Below are positions 1 through 13,000 of a DNA stretch of 64,000 nt, in pieces; position 1 is the first letter of the stretch, and every line of letters begins with the position of its first letter. The notes under the pieces are model-generated. The model made no database searches, was not told the DNA's origin, and worked only from the letters and a program-made list of their open reading frames with translations. A program made the translations under genes and the position numbers. The stretch is taken from the NCBI RefSeq assembly GCF_964355755.1, contig NC_092678.1, forward strand, positions 12,992,922 to 13,056,921, in the 5' to 3' direction. This DNA comes from Antedon mediterranea (Eukaryota; Echinodermata; Crinoidea; Comatulida; Antedonidae).

Positions 1-111
1 CTTAAAGATTAGTTAAATGAAACAGAGTAATATATTATAAGCATGTATTCATGTTAGTTCTACTGTCACAGTGCCTTAGATAAGCACTTTCACGATAATA
101 AAGATATATAC

Positions 112-266
112 CTCCATATTTTCAGCTGTAAGGGTGACTGTAAAGTCTGTTCCGGATGTCAATCCAGTAGTATTGATGAAGAAGTCCGTCTTCACTTTGT
201 CTCCTGCTCCATAGTAGAATTTTGAATCGTTAACATTTATGCTCACATCCATGACGGTATCAATAA
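112..266 (-). CDS. Exon 6 of the discoidin gene: unidentified extracellular domain
   Basis: The acceptor has a T-rich tract upstream and the donor is GTATAT. The exon enters in phase 1 and leaves in phase 0. The encoded segment is rich in Asn, Thr and Asp (sequence around SINVNDSKFYYGAGDKV, then GLTSGTDFTVTLTAENM). It resembles the beta-sandwich repeats found after lectin or adhesion domains, but I cannot name the family. The next exon lies outside the window. Confidence 0.7.
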
Positions 267-3200
267 CTTAAGTTAACAGTAAAAAAAAATCAAATGGTTT
301 ACGATTAGCTAGAAAAATATATGATTTTATTTACGATACTTTATCGTGATTTTTGGAAAGCGAAGAATATTCCACTGTGTTTAAATCGGCAAATTACAAC
401 ATACATGTAATGCTTTTTGCGGATTTTAAGATAAAGTTTAACAAATAATTACCTGGACAACCGTACAGTTCCATTCTTAAACTTGGCCATCCACGTGCCT
501 TATATGGATAAATTCGAATGTATCGAGCATTTACAGGAGAATTAAAAGAATTGATAACGACACTGTATTTATCAAAATTTCCCGGAAACCGCTACAAATA
601 AGATGTACAGATATCAATTTTTGATGATCTATTTTGTTTTCTCTTTTGTGGGGGCAGTCCACTATTATTGCACATATGAAAAACAATATGATAAAAGTTA
701 GATAGATATCTGTCTATCTGTCTGAGAAAATTTATATTACAGAGCTAAAACGATATAAAGATTGAAATTCAGTATTGAGATTCGGTATAATAATGATAAA
801 ATGATATATTGCACTATAGGCTAAGATTGTGGTTTGTGTAAATACTTTGATAAAATTGTATATTTTTACATTGATAAATAAAGACATTTCGAACATAATA
901 TTGCTTTAAAGGTTTACATAAATTATATGATAAAATAAACTAATATACATTGCAAAGCTAAACCCAATTTTAAGCTACAATTACCTTTTTAATAATATTA
1001 CGATAATTTAATAATTCATGGCTTTTATCTTGCTTGAATAAAATTGATAATAGTCAGACACTTGACTGCCTGTTACTGCCATATATCTAGTCTTGAAAAT
1101 AAAAAAAATGCTAAGAGTAAAATTACTTACTCCACCTTCTTCAGCAGTTATTTCCCAAAAAGTAGTTCCATTTGTGCTGTATTTGACCCTGTATTCCTCA
1201 ACATATTTTTTTTTGGTATTTCCTTGAGTGGCGACTTTAGTTACTTTGGTAATGTTACCAAGATCAACTTGAATCCAATGATTTTTGGGATTACCTGTTG
1301 CAGATGCCCAACACGATCTACCATGAAGTCTTCCCTTATACGGTTGAAAGTAATTAAGAGAACTATCAGCCGTCATCTGATTATCAGAAATTGCACCACT
1401 CTCAATTCCCAGAGCTGTATTGCACGATTCTATGAGTAAAATCTTGCTTACCAATTCAATTCATTATCATTTAATATTATGTTTTAGCAATCAATCAATC
1501 AAAGAAAATATAGACTTGGGTTTTTATGGAATAAACACTGCCAAATTTATTATTTGAACATTATTGTAAATATATATGTAAATGTATATAGTTCTGTTGA
1601 GTTTTCTCTATCTCTCATACGTGGTGTACCGAAAACTTCATAATAATCCACATATTTGAACCTTATTATGTAATTACCTGCACAGCTGTAAAGTTCTATT
1701 CTCAAACTTGGCCAATCAACCCAGGCTTTTAGATAAATACGAATATATTGAGCGTTTACAGGAGAGGAAAACGAATTAATAACAACACTGTTTTCATCAA
1801 CATTTCCGATAAACATCTAGAATTTAGGAAATAAACATATCATTATTATATTATTAAATTATGTAAGATTTTGCCGATTATTCATTAATTTTAATATTTA
1901 TGAATATCGTCCCAATGATTGTTCCTTTGAGTTATTAGAGTGATGTTAGGCCAGAACCACCGGTAGATGGCGCTGTACATGACCAGAACTTTAACGGAAC
2001 ACACTGAATACTTTCGTAGAAAAAAATCAGGTAATGACTTAAATGCCCTAGATATGTATGTTGTAGCTATCATTTTGACATTGTATCACATGGAACGCCT
2101 TATAATGGTTTCAAGAAACGCAGAAAACGTACGAAACAGTATATATCTGTGCCAACAAGTGAATTTTATAATTTTATTTAAAATACCTGTGACGTCACAA
2201 AGAACGTCATCTTCGGCATATATTCTGACGCAACGTCTTTGGAAGCATAGGGATGTTCGGAAATATCACCCAAACAAATTTAAAAATAATCATGCTGATT
2301 GGTGGATTAAAATAAATTTCTTTTAACAATTTCAACAAATTTTCGAGTGGGGATTATTATTCAAAGTGATTTTTTTATTGGGGAGGTTTTGGGCGTTATT
2401 CAAATAAATACCATCCTAATAATTAATACATTATTTAATTTAAACATCTTTTGAAACTAACTTCCGCGCCGTTTCTGCCCAAGAAGAAAGACGTTGTAGA
2501 CGGCTTGCAACATGGGCAGACGTATCCTGGTCCTAACTGGACACAGATAGCCCACAGTTATCCCTGCCAGCTTACTCAATAAAACTCGGCTATCGGGATT
2601 CACTCGATTTTAAACAAAAGGTCTTATCATCAGATCTCCCTATCTAATGTTATAATACTATTCCCCATAATATACTCCGATGCTTTATTGCGTATATTTA
2701 ATTTTATCTTTATTAATTTGCAGTACCATTTAATTTTTCAACTACTATACCTTCACGCGCGCGGTTCGATCCCAAAGTAAACAAAAAAACTAAAATGGCT
2801 ATAGCTACTAACGTCCAAATTAATAGAAACCAGGATGTTGCAAGGTGAACCTGGAAATTACTTGGACCGCGTAAAATTGAATTTGAATTGAAAATCTACT
2901 GATGAAATCAGAAACTTGGTGTTAAACCCTTTATAATACCTTCCTAATAACTATGGAACAATATCGTAAAAGTGGAAAATAATGTTATCAAATCTACGTT
3001 TTGCGTTACATCTGAGATAGATAAGGTAGGTAACCAAGGCGGAGATTTGTCCCAAAGTTTTCCAATGTGCTCGCCTATGTCAGAATTAACCATAATTTAT
3101 ATATAGATACGAAGGATCAATAGTTTGGAAGTAATCAGTAATAGAATGTGGTGTTCGGTTGTGATAAATATCATAAACAAATTTAAGAAAATATAATTCA

Positions 3201-6200
3201 TTTCATTTATAAATATCAAGAATTTTAAGTTTATAGAACAATGGCGGTATATGATCTCTGAAATGAGAAAAAGAAATACATCTGACAATCATTTTTTAAA
3301 GAAAATACGTTCCATATGTTAACATAGGAAATATAAATGGGTTATAAAGTGTAACTAAATTATCTCTAAAAAATGCTTTAATTTAGATAGAAATCCAGCC
3401 TTTTTTCTAGCTCTTTTCACAAACATCATCAATGTGGAGTTTCCAAGATAAGTGTTTGTCAAAGTTAATTCTAACAAATTTAATAAATGAACTACCTTTA
3501 ATTAAAACATTGTTAATAGTTGAATAACATTGAATTCCAATAACTTAATTTTTAGAATGAAAAATCATATAATTAGTTGCAATTTTAAAGGAAGAAGGAA
3601 ATATTGAAATGAGATATTTAATATATAGCATAGAGGCAAATATATAAATGGTGTTGAAATTGAAATTAATTTTACGGGTAGATTATCATAAACTGTAGCT
3701 TTTTTCTTGACAAAAGAAGAAAGTAAATTAAAAACCTCAACTGGTGAAACAGTGAATTAATAGATGGTTGGACAAGAAAAGAAAAATTTATTAGGTCATC
3801 ATTGCGAATATCTTTAGCTAACTCAGAACCGACATTAGTAAAGAAATGATTAAATTCATTAACAATTGCATTACCATCCATAACATTAACATCAACGTCC
3901 GGTTTAGAGACTGTGATTTTGTCTGGTAGTTTGGTTGGCGATATCAAGTACCGTAGGTTATTTACTATCTGCCATGTTTTTGTGGAATCGTTTTTGTTAT
4001 TTGAAATTAAATCGTTATAAAAAATGTCTTTCAGCAGTTCTGAGTATTTTGGTTAAAGTATTTCTGTATCGATTATAATGCCAAAAAAAAAGAAGATTAT
4101 TGTGTTGGCTACGTTTTGGGTAAATCCCAAAAATGGGTATGTCGGTAGAAAATTGTTTTTTTTTTTTCAGACCAAAAATGTGTTGGCGGGAAAAAAATAA
4201 ACAATTTACACAAATGATACAAAAAGACTTTTACACATATTTCATAGCACCCTAGGCTCACGGACGCTAGCTATAAATATTGTTTCGAAAATAGTTTTAA
4301 AAAGGTTTATTAAACATCGGCCTAGCATTTTTAGGCATCCGGGCCTAGAGGGCTGCTAGGCCTAACTACCATTTTGAAAGCCAAAAACAATCAAGATCGA
4401 AATAAACTATTTCCGCGCTATATGCCACCTTACGCGAGTTAACATATGATATTATATCAGATCATAGAGATATTATGTTCACTATAATATCTCTATGATC
4501 AGATGAAAAATATTGAGTTTTATCTATACGTAATTACACTGGCATTAAAGATATAACATTAAAATGTTGGCCGTTATGGGCCATATTTCGCCGATTTCTT
4601 ATCGCGGGAAAAATCCCACCACCAGAGACATCGATCGATTGAGGCCTAGGCTAGAGGCATTATGTGCATGTCGGAACGGTTGGATTATCGCTATATAAAT
4701 ATTAACAAGTTTGAACAAAAGAGCTTACAACAATCTTAGGTAAATTTTTATTAAAGGTATAGGCCTACTTGCTTTGCGAACAGTTCGAAATCGGATCGTG
4801 GTAGTAGTCATTATACAGTAAAACCTCGTGCGATGACAATGACAATGACAATGACAATGATTCTTTATTTCTTTATCGACCCTTTTTCAGGGTATGAAAG
4901 AACATTCTTTCAATCTTATACAGAAACAAACTAAACACTTCCAGATATAAATATTTGGTCTTATACATAATTAATATATCGAAAAGCAACATCGCCTGAA
5001 CAACCTCGTGCGATGTGCGATCTGTTGTTCTTTGCAGCAGATCAACATTAACTCTAGTAGTTCATGGGCTGTAGGGGTTACCATGCACCCCCTCCCCCTC
5101 CCACCAACAGGTAAACTTCTTCTGAAACAAAATGATGTTAACAAGAAAAATATAATAATAAAATAGTTCATTCTTATATTGCGTTCTACAAGCAAACTTC
5201 TCTACGCTGATTATTATTATTATTATTATTAACATTGTTACCCCAGTAATTTTTCGTATGGAAACATACTCCCATAATACAGGTAGTAATCAGAGCAAAG
5301 TTGTGTCTTGATCTAACCGGGTTCCCATTTATACACCTGGGTGGAGAGGAAAACGTAAGTAAAGTATCTTGCCTAAGGATACAAGCAATGTGGCGAGAGT
5401 TAGATTCGAACCTCGGTCTCACGATCAGTAGTCCAACGTCCAACACCCTGCGCCACATGCCCTCACGTATATAGATATATTAAAAATTGTTAGTTACCGT
5501 GTAAATAATACAATACTAAGAAGAAAGGAATAGTGTTGTGGGATCATGGACTAAAGATAAAAAAAAAATGAAGGTTTCAGGTGACAAGACTTATACTGAT
5601 ATCAAAGGGCGAGTTATATCATTTCAACGGTTTTTGAAAATGTTTGGAAAACAAAACTACTAATTAATTGTTTATCCTGATACGATGTAAAAATGTACAT
5701 ACCCCACCACCTTCAGCGTCAATAAAGTTAGTGCCATCGATGCCATATTTGATGCTGTATTTCGAGACTGAACCTCGACTACCTCCTTGAGTCGCCACTT
5801 GGGTTATATACGTTATGTTACCAAGATCTACTTGAATCCATTGACTGACATTGGCGGTAGCGGGTGACCAAGACTTATTGCCATGTAGCCTTCCATGATG
5901 GGCTGAAACATTATCGTAGGAACTTGATGCATTCATCTGGTTATCAGGGATGTCACCACTCTCAATTCCTAGATCCCTATCGCATGATTCTTTAAATAAA
6001 ATAGTAACTTTATAAAGTCTTCATTCTCTTAGTCTCACAAAATATTTTTCATGATTAACATTTTTAATGTAAACATTATTGAAGTAATCAGATAATAGTG
6101 AAAATTTTCTATAAATAAATTTTAAAAAGATCAGTCTTGTAAAAGGTTTTTTTTTTTTAAATAAAATTGCTATTCGTTCAGGTGAATTAAAACTAAAACC

Positions 6201-6834
6201 GCAAAAGTCGTATCGTCTTGGTAATAAATGCAATATTGAAACATAACTTTCTCCAATATTTTAAATTTAGGTCTATTAAGATGAGCATTGTTTGGCATTT
6301 TTCCTCTCCATATCAACAGTATGGAACATACTTGTGGGTACAAACACAAACAGGCGTTATGAATAGCTAAAATCACTCAAAGCCAAGAATGTAAATGTCA
6401 TATAAATTACTACTGAATGAAACTTAGGCCTACTGCTATTTCTTAAACTTTTAATTTAAATTAAATCTTTAATGGGTTATAATATGCCTATAATTTTACA
6501 TTTAATTATAAAAATTCAGGTTAAATTTGATTCAGATCTAAAAAGTTTGACTTTTCAATGGCTTAAACTATTAAGAGACACACAACAACATTTAAAGATA
6601 AATGTGAAGATAAAGATAAACCATAAAATAGCAAAATATATTTAAATATTTTCTAATTCATTTTGTTCTACAGGAAAATGTATATTTATAGTGGATCGTT
6701 ATCGTCCTAATAACAAATGAAATTTTATTTTGTTTCAGCATTTATTAATCTAAAATATAACAGAAGGCCCTCATACCTTTACTCATATGCAGTATTATCC
6801 AAAGAAAAACACAGACAATTGTCCAACAAGCCAT
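112..6834 (-). CDS. Secreted F5/8 type C (discoidin) domain protein, 5' part
   Basis: Six exons read on the minus strand: 6834-6777, 5989-5703, 1816-1678, 1429-1131, 591-453, 266-112. All have AG acceptors and GT donors, and the phases join without a break (359 codons). Exon 1 starts at an ATG and codes a hydrophobic signal peptide (MACWTIVCVFLWII). Residues ~20-161 and ~162-307 are two F5/8C domains, each split by an intron at the same place. Each starts with ESC, has W-(I)-QVDLGNIT and ATQG, and ends with SPVNA-YIRIY and W-PSLR-ELY-C, the usual paired cysteines. Exon 6 begins another extracellular domain (DVSINVNDSKFYYGAGDKV) that I do not recognise. The gene continues past the left edge, so total size and function are unknown. 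F5/8C domains typically bind glycans or phospholipids in adhesion, coagulation-like or immune proteins. The identical domain architecture of the two repeats points to an internal duplication. Confidence 0.88.
2839..3112. mobile_element. Small nonautonomous element with a single 40-bp core unit
   Basis: This stretch matches 61188-61410 plus 62781-62845 along its whole length: it begins TGCAAGGTGAAC, contains GAACAATATCGTAA, and ends GTCAGAATTAACCATAATTT. In the middle (3008-3047) it has one copy of the 40-bp unit ACATCTGAGATAGAT...GGAGATT that is repeated about 35 times in the right-hand copy. A third copy of only the terminal part lies near 21159. No ORF or clear terminal inverted repeat was seen. 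It lies in intron 2 of the discoidin gene. Confidence 0.75.
3405..4085 (-). mobile_element. Decayed LINE fragment (non-LTR reverse transcriptase)
   Basis: Read on the minus strand, 4085-3672 codes for the linker before a LINE reverse transcriptase: NDSTKTWQIVNNLRYL, then NEFNHFFTNVGSELAK. 3660-3410 codes for a typical RT carboxy-terminal region (around FVRINFDKHLSWKLHIDDVC). Stops and frame changes interrupt it, and the catalytic palm between the two parts is missing, so this is an internally deleted relic. The family is CR1/L2/Rex1-like by pattern, not proven. It lies inside intron 2 of the discoidin gene in the same orientation. Confidence 0.7.
4460..4500. repeat. Perfect 17-bp hairpin
   Basis: GATCATAGAGATATTAT at 4460-4476 is followed by a 7-nt loop and its exact reverse complement at 4484-4500. 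No larger element boundary is visible around it. It could be the remnant of a foldback element. Confidence 0.8.
4833..4960 (-). mobile_element. LINE 3' tail with (CATTGT)n repeat
   Basis: The plus strand has four to five GACAAT units (about 4833-4861) followed by TTCTTTATTTCTTTATCGACCC. On the minus strand this reads as ...AATAAAGAATCATTGTCATTGTC, the usual 3' end of CR1-like LINEs that terminate in short tandem repeats. There is no coding sequence next to it, so it is a severely 5'-truncated insertion. Family assignment is from the pattern only. Confidence 0.55.
5211..5466 (-). mobile_element. tRNA-derived SINE, full length, with (ATT)n tail
   Basis: On the minus strand the element starts near 5466 (GAGGGCATGTGGCGCAGG). 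It has a pol III box A-like TGGCGCAGGGTGTTGG (5455-5440) and a box B GGTTCGAATCT (5412-5402), then a non-tRNA body and an (ATT)n tail at 5232-5211. The spacing of the boxes fits a tRNA head. A shorter relative lies at 14942-15066. An ORF read through it is not a gene. Confidence 0.85.
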
Positions 6835-7252
6835 TATGAAGTTATCAAAACAATCCGCAGTTAATCGACATTGTCCAATCCGTCGAAAAAAAAAAACCCG
6901 AATGCTTTACGTCTATAACAATTTCGCTTTGACACACGTAATGATTTGTGTCGATATTTTAACTTATAACAGTTATAGTGTTAAGTGTGAATAAGAAATG
7001 TCATATTCTTAATGAATTTTAATTATTATTCAAGGTTAAATGTGGCAATTGTATTATTAATAAATTAAATCAATATTAAATAAAAATAGATAATTTATTC
7101 AGAGTCACACAATTTCAATAAAACGATACTTTTAATTCATAACACACCCTATAATCATATTTCATAGTTTTTAATTTAATGCCATGTGGGAGTCAGAATA
7201 ATACTTATATTGTACTATGTTGAATAATGAGTTGATGTTGTTTTGATATTTT

Positions 7253-7292
7253 CATGAAAGTATAATTATTTAAAAATAATTATACTTTCATG
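7253..7292. repeat. Near-perfect palindrome, 19-bp arms
   Basis: CATGAAAGTATAATTATTT, a 2-nt spacer, then its exact reverse complement. Such long perfect palindromes form cruciforms and are often the ends of small foldback elements. No surrounding target-site duplication was identified. Confidence 0.85.
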
Positions 7293-7440
7293 AGAGCGGC
7301 ATTAAACTTGCTCATAAAACCAAAACGTGCAAGGTAATACAGAATTTTGTATTATCCATTGTCACAGGTTAAATGGATGGCAACCCTTTTCTTCTAATAC
7401 GAATATTGACAATGTAATATTAGCTAAAGCTTGGTTTCCT

Positions 7441-7555
7441 CTAGAGACGCAATGCAAGGAGCGAGTTGACCAATGGCAAGCGATAGTTTGAATAACCCAT
7501 TGCTTGTGATTGGTCAAATCACGTTGCATTACGTCATTATGGCGCGTCTCTCTAT
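7441..7555. mobile_element. Small foldback (MITE-like) element
   Basis: AGAGACGC...AATGCAA...TTGACCAATGGCAAGC at the left is mirrored by GCTTGTGATTGGTCAA...TTGCATTACG...GCGTCTCT at the right, leaving a loop of about 20 nt. The arms are imperfect, as in an old MITE. No ORF. Confidence 0.6.
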
Positions 7556-9449
7556 TAAGATTGATGTGTACGTGTGTCGTTACATCATAATAATTGGAAT
7601 TTACCACGTATAGAAAATAAAAACCTTGTTTTTAAATTGTTATATATGTGGATAATTTTAAAATGCTTAAAACATTCTCTAAATTTGCTCTAAATTAATT
7701 AGAACAGTATTTCCTGAATTTATATTTTTTTTTAAAATGTTATTGTTTCTATATTTTATTCAGTTGACAACCAACAGCGATGAAACCGCCACTAACAGGT
7801 TGAATCTAAACATAATAAACTATAATAAAACCAAATAAGCAACAACAACAAAGATTGGGATAGAGGTTTAACAATTTTCAATACATTTAAAATATCATAA
7901 AATAAATCAATATCCAAACAAGTAATAATCACACTATTAAATTTGTTAGGTAACCGCTAATGCACATGAAAGAAGGTATAATACTTTTGTTAAATTTCAT
8001 CGAAGATTGTAATTATTTATGATCAAAATTAGAATGTTGTAAATGTAAGACAAATAAGTTTCTCAGTGATTGGCGGTATAAATTTGCCACACAAAGAAAT
8101 ACATAGAAAAATAATGTTCATTATTATATTTATTTTCAAAGTTCATAGCATTCTTTACAGTAATGAGATTTTAAACGCGATACATACGAAATGTAATTAT
8201 AATAATTGTTATATCCCACTACATAAATCCGAGTACAAATAAATTATTTAAATAATATATCTATAAAACAGATAATAAAGTGTTTATCTTAATAAGCAAG
8301 TTTTGTGAAATCCAAAGTTAAATGTCAAATAAACAGAACAAAAATAATAATTAAAAAAAAACATTTTTAAAGTCACATATTATTTACTTTAACCAACAGT
8401 TGGATACTTGAAAACTTAAATTTAACAGTTTATTTTGTCTCTTTTTGTACTGAATATGTTTGGGATTTTTATTCTACGGAAGTGAATGCCATTTTGCAAA
8501 ATGATCTATTCAGCCATTAATTTGATTAATTTTCATGTTTTTGGGTGACATTGCATTTTTAAGTTTTGAGTACATTAATTCTTAAGGTTATACACTCTTT
8601 TATTGTTACAGTACTTTATGATATTCAAATTGTACGCATTTACAGAGGAAAGGTTGGACTTGTCCAAAATTTGGAGTTTTTTCTTTTTTATATACTGTAG
8701 TTCACCAGTCGGCATTTCGATGTTACGAGCTCAAATAGGATACGTATAAGACGCCATATGTGCCAAAACATTGATCTTTTTACTAATAATAAGTCAAAAC
8801 TCTGTCTAGAACCCAGACTAAGGAAAGATTAGCATACTGTAGTAAAACTAGTGCATTGAACTTATAAACATGAAAAGTAGATATACCTCCTGGTGACTTT
8901 CACGTTTTTGTTGGTCAATGCTATTAAATTATATCATATATAAATAATGTTAAACCATGTTTATTCATGTAACAGTAACAAATATCATGAGTGAATATTG
9001 TATTGAACTGTATTACGCACTTTAAGATGCAAACAATAAAAAGACGTTTATTCGAATAAATACGGTACTTAAATACTGTGAAAAGGGTAATTAAGTAATG
9101 CAATCAAATGCTATCGCAGTTGCATGCCCATAACAATTTTATAGACACATCGTTAACATTACGTTAAATTGTTAAAATTTATTAAAATTTGCTAAAAATA
9201 CACAAATTAGAGACTGCTCGCTGCTTTGCTCCACTCAAGCAAATAATAACAGATATTTGGTGACAATTTCGTGCTGCAAATGATACTGTTTTTATCTTTT
9301 TGTGATTGTACTTTTTGTTGACATTTTGTTTTAATCACATAAACCTAAATAGTAAACAACTTAATAGTGATCTAGTTAATACATGTGACCTGAATATATA
9401 AACAAGATGGGCATTCCATGTAAACATGAAGAGCGATATTGCAGCCATT

Positions 9450-9800
9450 GCAAACTAACCAAATATCGACAATCTAGTCATTACGTACATGTAACTGAAT
9501 ATCGACAACCTAGTCACTACATGTGACCAAATATCGATAGTGACTACGTGTGGCCAAATGTCGCTAGTCACTACGGGTGACCAAATATCGCTAGTCGCTA
9601 CATTTGACCAAATATCGCTACTCACTAAAAGTGACCAAATATCGCTAGTCACTACATGAGACTAAATATTGACATTTTAGTCATTAGATATAACCTGAGT
9701 GACATGTAACTTAAATACCAATCTAGTTATTATATATGTGACAAAATATCAACAATCTAGTTTATGAAATGCGATTGAATATCAATGACCCAGTCATCAT
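9450..9800. repeat. Degenerate ~30-bp minisatellite
   Basis: Diverged tandem units of about 30 bp built on CTAGTCACTACATGTGACCA and AATATCG, at least nine between 9450 and 9680, fading out to ~9800. Because the period is divisible by three, a spurious repeat ORF (TSDIW...) appears on the minus strand. This is not evidence for a protein. Confidence 0.8.
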
Positions 9801-10085
9801 ATGACACCAATTATCCACAATCTAAACCAAGTACACAGCCTACAACTGCTGTGATTTTCGGTCAACATTTTCTGTTCCACCTTTCGGTTGTGATCTAGTT
9901 TTTGACAGAAAGCAACATAATAACATTTAGGAAAGCAGGGTTAAACAAAATAAGGAATGTATTCTGTATTCTTTTTAATGTGATTGATTGACTTGAACCT
10001 TCGTTATTTGTTTACTTTACAATGGACATGGTTAGTTCAGTGTGTTAATGAAGTATTTGGCCAATAAACATCTTTTTTAATATTG

Positions 10086-13000
10086 TTATTCTAGTTTCAT
10101 GTCTTCAACCTTGGCAGAGACATCTTCTGTTTTTCCTTTTTTCTTTCCTCCTTCTTTTTGTTTCTTCTGTTTCTTTCCTTGTTGTTCTTCAATTGGTGCT
10201 GGTTTAGTGAATTTAATTAATTCTTTCAAGCCTGCAATGAACACAACATATACATGAGCTACATATACAGTATTTATTATTATTATTACATATACAGTAT
10301 TTTTATACAAACAAGGCCATATAGATGGCTGCTGTCGTGTGCTCATTAGTGTTTACCGACCGACCGACCAACCTACCAACTGACCGAAATTACTGAACAT
10401 GTTTAAAAATGTTGAAATGTTTAAAAACATTTATATTTTTTTAATTTACACGTGCGTAGCCTGTCACTTTTGACGTGCTCGTATAATATAATTTTGAGTT
10501 GAAAAGTAAGTCAAGAAAACAGAAATCGGGCAAAAAGAGTGCGCACGCAAAAATCTCCGCACTCATGGCAATTTTGTAAACGCTTAAAATTGCCTGAAAC
10601 GTACTCTTATTTCATAGAAAATAAATTTTGAAAATTTTAAGCGCGAGTACGCATGCGTTACATGCGCTACGCACGTAATTGTATTTCCATATGATGATTT
10701 ATGCCCTGAAATTTATGAGTACCAAATTTTATTTAATTAATAAATTTTGAAAATTTTATGCGCGCGTACGCATGCGTTACATGCGCTACGCATGTAATTG
10801 TATTGCCATATGATGATTTATGCCCTGAAATTTATGAATACCAAATTTTATTTAATTGTGATTCATGGTTGTGAAGATATGATTACAAACGTGATTTCGT
10901 TAAATCGTGCATAGACCGCATAATTTTTTATTGCACACCGTGAAAACATAACCACATCGATTCCTGGCCATAAGGAATATACTGTGAAAAATTGAATTAG
11001 CTAGTTATAGTGACATAGTGAACTATAGAGTCGCGTCCATGCGGCTAAAAACAAATTATCTTAGTTTCACACATAAAAGCTCTTGAAGAATAACAAGCAG
11101 TACACTCTACAAAGTGCTGAATTCAAACTAAATGATTAATCATCTTAACCATACATGGCTAATCAACACCTCAACATATGCAAACAAAAAGTCTTTAGAT
11201 GGTTTGTTTTTATTTTACTTAAACAAAATTAATTTTTGACTTACCTTCAGGCATAAATGGTCTTAGAACTTCAGGAACAACAATGCCCTCTTCAGTTTGA
11301 TTATTTTCAAGTATACAGCAGATGACACGTGTGGTAGCGCACATTGTAGCATTTAACATGTGCACATACTCAGCCTGTTACCCAGGTATATAAAAAACAA
11401 CAATTCAAATTTAAAATTGTGATAAACACCCCTCTGGTATAATGGACAGGTCAGCTATTTTGCATATGTCTATTAGTTTACATGCAGCTGTGTCTAGAGC
11501 TTTTTAAAATATACCAGCCACCAGAGATTATTTCTTTTCTTTAAACTAACAAAAAGTAGTGGTATTGGTCAACATATTTTTTGAAATAAAGACTTTTTTT
11601 GTATTTGTTGTGTTATTTTATGTCTTATCTGAAAAAACAACCTACTCATGTAATAAACCCGTAAAACACCCAAACATTTATTAGCTGTTTAGATAATTTG
11701 TAACATAGAATATTTTAAATAGCACATACTACAATGCTTATCTTATTATGACTGACAAATGTATATTTTTTTCTAATAATGATACAAATTATTAAGAGTT
11801 TGTTGATAAATATTGTTACATCTGGTACATCATATTGGTGAGAATACAATATAGCACAGTTGCTTACCATGCTAGTTGTGGATTATTACTGTACCAAGAC
11901 AACTCATAGCAAATAACAATGATTTGTATTCAGTACAAGATATGATGTAAGCAAAAGCACATTGTAACTCTGATTTACCTGTGTATTCATTTTTTTAACC
12001 TGTCCATATCGTACTAGGAGTCTTCTTGATTGGTAGTCGGTACAATTTGAGCATGACACTAATTCTCGGAAAGCGCCACCACCTGGAAACCATGCTTCTA
12101 CGTCCAATTTTTTTGATGCTGCATTATTAAGAGCGCCTGTTAAATAAATTAGATAAACTGTAAATTAAAAAATTAGATGATTGTTTGAGGCTACTTTGCA
12201 TCAATTCAAATAGATTCCAAATCCAACTCTACAGCAACTTGTGGTGGTCTACGGTCTTGAATACCGCTACCGCATGGTATTTTATACTGTTAGAACCAAA
12301 ATAAGGCCAAAAATCACAATAATGACAAGCAAGGTTTCCACAACAATTTTCTTTTTACAGCAGCCATCTTTACAGTATATCAGGTGCTGTATATTACAAC
12401 CTCTGACTAGACCCACTACCAATAACAAATTTCCTCACACAAATGGAACATTTTCTTGTTACTGTAATAACTAGCAACTGTCATGTACTGTGTAAATATA
12501 TTACAGTACTTTCAAACTTCCAGAAACAGTAATATAATAGATTCTAGTATAAAACAGTATCTTTAGATTCGATACACATCATATAGTTAAGGCTCAGAGT
12601 ACTCTCATAACCAATTCTCTGATTCCTTTCCTCACCAGAAGCTTCACATGACTCCACCATACTAAGCAATCACACTCCAGATACAACCAACACCAGACTC
12701 CGAAGTTACATTTACACACCACTAGACACTAGGTACAGCATCACCTCTACATCATCCTTCAACCACCAACACCACTACCAAGTGTCTTACCTGACACAAT
12801 ATTGACCACACGGTATGGCAGTCCAAGCGATTGGCAGAACTCCTCAGCGTTGGCAATCATCATATCAAACATTTCCCAGGATTTATTGTCATGAGGAGAA
12901 GTAATGCAGAATTGCTCCACCTTAAAAACAAAACGAATAAAACTAAGAATGGATGCGTTATTCACTGTGTTGGGGGTTTTTGTGGACAGATTCAATCATT

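Larger units (their letters stand above)
6835..9440. other. Intergenic region between the discoidin gene and SARS1
   Basis: AT-rich sequence without coding signal on either strand. It should contain the minus-strand promoter of the discoidin gene just above 6834, but I see no clear TATA box at a convincing distance. Two inverted-repeat structures (7253-7292 and 7441-7555) are listed separately. Nothing else was recognised. Confidence 0.6.

Noticed and set aside
1967-2326. 119-codon plus-strand ORF in the discoidin gene intron
   Set aside because: No domain, composition like surrounding intron, no partner exons; probably chance or an old repeat.
9455-9652. Minus-strand repeat ORF with TSDIW units
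   Set aside because: Produced by a noncoding minisatellite of about 30 bp; no splice sites, no domain, no start context.
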